Shown: piece by piece, positions 14,808 through 16,490 of the stretch
Layout: each line of letters starts with the position of its first letter
Position numbering within the stretch: position 1 is the first letter of the stretch
NCBI GenBank assembly: GCA_036939355.1
Contig: JALLAP010000372.1
Coordinates: forward strand, 1-16,490
Direction of reading: 5' to 3'
DNA: 16,490 nucleotides
DNA from: Thalassiosira profunda
Taxonomy: Eukaryota; Bacillariophyta; Thalassiosirophyceae; Thalassiosirales; Thalassiosiraceae
Program-made: the position numbers and the translations under genes
Notes under the pieces: generated by a model
What the model saw: the letters and a program-made list of their open reading frames with translations, nothing else
What the model was told of the DNA's origin: nothing
Database searches by the model: none

Positions 14808-15905
14808 TCAAGCGAGGAGCCAGTAGTAATAAACGACGCCCGCCACGAAAAGCGAGTCGAACCTGTCCACCACCCCTCCGTGTCCCGGGAGCAACCTCCC
14901 GCTGTCCTTTTTCCGAGACTGGCGTTTCACCGCGCTCTCGGCGAGGTCTCCCACTATCCCCGCGAGCGATATCGCGAGGCCCAGGGCAGCTTTTTGCAAG
15001 AGTGGGTGATGCAATATTGCAAATGTAGTTGCATTGCCTCCCTCGTTGCATTGTTCGGCCACTGTTGTCGATGAAGAAAGCTGCACGGGATAAATCATGG
15101 CGCAGATTGGACCCGTGATGACTGCACCCCACAGACCGGGCAGAGTTTTCCCCGGGCTGACCGACTTCAAGAAGGCCGAGAATATCCCCCGCCTCTCATT
15201 TTTTCTTGTTGCATCGCGCCTTTTCTTCATGGCTCGTCCCAAAATCAACGCGCCGGTATCGCTCATCCACACTATGAACAGCAGATTGCCAATGTGAATG
15301 GGCCCTCCCACTGATGATATTTGCAGAATAAAGTGAAATCCGGTGGACAGGTACAGCAGTCCAAACTGATAATGCTGCATTTCCGTCGCATTTGCTGGGT
15401 ATGGTTCAAATGGGGGCAGATGCGGAAGCAATCGAGCAATGATGCCGTGGGACATGTACGCCAGAGGGAGCAGCGACGTGGGTAGGATTGCAATCAGTGT
15501 AGAAAAGACCGCGAAGAGATGAAACATGCACGTCGACAGCGGAGAGGAGTCTGTGCTCGTATTGATGAAAATGGCCGCCTGAAGCTTTTGCAGTGCACCC
15601 CCGTTCTTTGGTGCACCCTCCGCCACCTTCGACGGTGCATCCTCCGCTGTCTCGGCGGGCACCAGCGCCCTCCACTCTATGATGCACAACACGTGCGCCC
15701 CCTGAAAGAAGAGCCACGACGTTACGGGGTTCCTTAACAGCAGTATAATTGTGGGGACGCCGAGCGCGACGGTGGCCAGGCGGCGGGGCAAGTCCCTCCA
15801 CGCGGACGCGGGCTTCGGTGGCGGCTCCGACGAGGATGCCGGGGCACGGCTGCCATTTTTGCTGATGCCCTCATTTTTGCTGCTTGCATCGCCGCCGCGC
15901 TTCAT
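14808..15905 (-). CDS. cdsA: Phosphatidate cytidylyltransferase (CDP-diacylglycerol synthase)
   Basis: 365 residues from the ATG at 15905. It makes CDP-diacylglycerol from phosphatidic acid and CTP, the precursor of phosphatidylinositol, phosphatidylglycerol and cardiolipin. The C-terminal family signature is complete: S324-x2-K327-R328-x4-K333-D334-x-G … P-G-H342-G-G-x2-D347-R348-x-D350. Other conserved blocks are W-M-S-D216-T-G-A (about 213-219) and S-P-G-K-T-L-P-G (about 250-257). About seven hydrophobic segments fit a multi-pass membrane enzyme; an insert of about 35 polar residues follows the first pair. The frame stays open upstream to 16277, giving 489 residues, but no ATG lies between 16277 and 15905 and that extension would overlap the divergent gene's start, so I chose 15905. 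An organelle-targeting extension is a possible alternative. ER or plastid location cannot be decided. Confidence 0.9.
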   Translation of the reverse strand: MKRGGDASSKNEGISKNGSRAPASSSEPPPKPASAWRDLPRRLATVALGVPTIILLLRNPVTSWLFFQGAHVLCIIEWRALVPAETAEDAPSKVAEGAPKNGGALQKLQAAIFINTSTDSSPLSTCMFHLFAVFSTLIAILPTSLLPLAYMSHGIIARLLPHLPPFEPYPANATEMQHYQFGLLYLSTGFHFILQISSVGGPIHIGNLLFIVWMSDTGALILGRAMKKRRDATRKNERRGIFSAFLKSVSPGKTLPGLWGAVITGPICAMIYPVQLSSSTTVAEQCNEGGNATTFAILHHPLLQKAALGLAISLAGIVGDLAESAVKRQSRKKDSGRLLPGHGGVVDRFDSLFVAGVVYYYWLLA

Positions 15906-16228
15906 CGCGCCGTCGGATGATGGCGTCGCAGCCAGGACGATGCAGCGCGATGGTGGGGATCGGCGGCGGTGGAAGGAGGGAGCTAGCGAGGAGAGGAGGA
16001 GGGGTTTTGCGTCCGGCGGCGAAAGATACTTATTCCTCTGTATCTTTCTGGGTAACCGACAGGCAACTTTATCGCTCGCTATGGGGAGAGAGAGGCAGGA
16101 GGCAGGAAGAGACGAAGTGACGCAGACCCTGATCGAGCAGGCCGCCGTCGTTGTCAGCTTGGCGGCGAAGCAGTGGGCGTCCTCCAGTGCCGCACTCTCC
16201 CCTGACAAGCGCGCGGCGAAAGGCGACG
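15906..16228. promoter_or_regulatory. Shared upstream region of two divergent genes
   Basis: 323 bases between the chosen starts of CDP-DAG synthase (-) and the small membrane protein (+). They contain GC-rich and purine-rich runs (for example about 15966-16000 and 16083-16110) and no obvious TATA box, so this is probably a bidirectional promoter. The synthase frame is open across it, so a longer synthase N-terminus cannot be excluded. Confidence 0.45.
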
Positions 16229-16490
16229 ATGAACAGCTACCTTCGACAGCTGCGCTACTACGCGGAGCACCACCCAAAGGCCTCCTCCGCGGCGTTGATC
16301 CTGGGCACCCTCGCGTCCTGCGCGACGGCCGTGGCGGCCATCGACTTCCGCGACAGATACACCCACCGAAAGGCTAAACCGAATACAGGCAGCGACACAT
16401 ACGACGAGGCACGGTCGCCCAGAATGAGCAAAAGCGAGGCGCAATTGGTCGCCATGCGCGAGACGGCGAAGGGTTCGACGTGGCGGCAAA
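16229..16490 (+). CDS. Small predicted membrane protein, N-terminal part (runs off window)
   Basis: ATG at 16229 opens a frame with no stop through the window end, giving at least 87 residues. It begins [15 protein letters not shown], then a hydrophobic Ala/Leu-rich segment at about 19-40 (one membrane helix), then a basic and polar stretch ending K-G-S-T-W-R-Q. The layout (short soluble N-terminus, one helix, charged tail) suggests a small single-pass organelle or ER membrane protein; I do not recognise the family. It is divergent from CDP-DAG synthase. A competing plus-strand frame at 15751-16377 looks like a shadow of the synthase gene. Confidence 0.55.
   Translation, partial: MNSYLRQLRYYAEHHPKASSAALILGTLASCATAVAAIDFRDRYTHRKAKPNTGSDTYDEARSPRMSKSEAQLVAMRETAKGSTWRQ

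Noticed and set aside
15751..16377. 208-codon plus-strand open frame
   Set aside because: It lies antisense to the CDP-DAG synthase N-terminus, Arg/Gly-rich, and is in a different frame from the better start at 16229.

Overview
The window looks like nuclear DNA of a GC-rich unicellular eukaryote, most likely a stramenopile microalga (pelagophyte- or diatom-like). The evidence is the gene content: a family 10 fucosyltransferase with a Golgi-type signal anchor, a eukaryotic-looking CDP-diacylglycerol synthase, an algal-type Ty1/copia retrotransposon, a Penelope-like reverse transcriptase, and small Cys/His motifs I associate with stramenopile proteins. Genes appear intron-poor. The lineage is an inference; there is no rRNA or other marker here.

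Layout. Positions 1-2088 (+) are a 695-codon Penelope-like reverse transcriptase ORF whose catalytic YxDD-type box reads F-I-Y-D. Converging on it (2039-3263, -) is a zinc-finger gene broken by three frame changes. A second small broken ORF lies at 3588-3943 (-). Positions 4140-10162 are a complete Ty1/copia element: two 251-bp LTRs that I read as identical, a 5-bp target duplication GCCGC, and one intact 1874-codon Gag-Pol ORF. Positions 10168-10729 show no convincing gene. Positions 10730-11785 (-) encode the GT10 glycosyltransferase. Positions 11960-13894 (-) are a long disordered ORF whose C-terminal part is a remnant of a different copia element; the join sits at the window's only ambiguous base (12293). 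Positions 13895-14807 hold only weak short ORFs. Positions 14808-15905 (-) encode CDP-diacylglycerol synthase, and a divergent small membrane-protein gene starts at 16229 (+) and runs off the window.

The most interesting signal is in the copia element. The bases directly after the 5' LTR, where a tRNA primer-binding site should be, do not begin TGG. Instead they form a perfect 14-bp inverted repeat with a segment inside the LTR (4326-4339 with 4390-4403). This is the geometry expected for Tf1-type self-priming, in which the 5' end of the element's own RNA folds back and primes reverse transcription. I know of this mechanism from the Tf1/sushi Ty3/gypsy-type elements, not as a usual copia feature. 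Since the LTRs look identical and every catalytic motif is present, the element may be active.

The host genes (glycosyltransferase, CDP-DAG synthase, small membrane protein) are unrelated housekeeping-type genes. The window reads as host genes with several layers of retroelement debris and one very young insertion.
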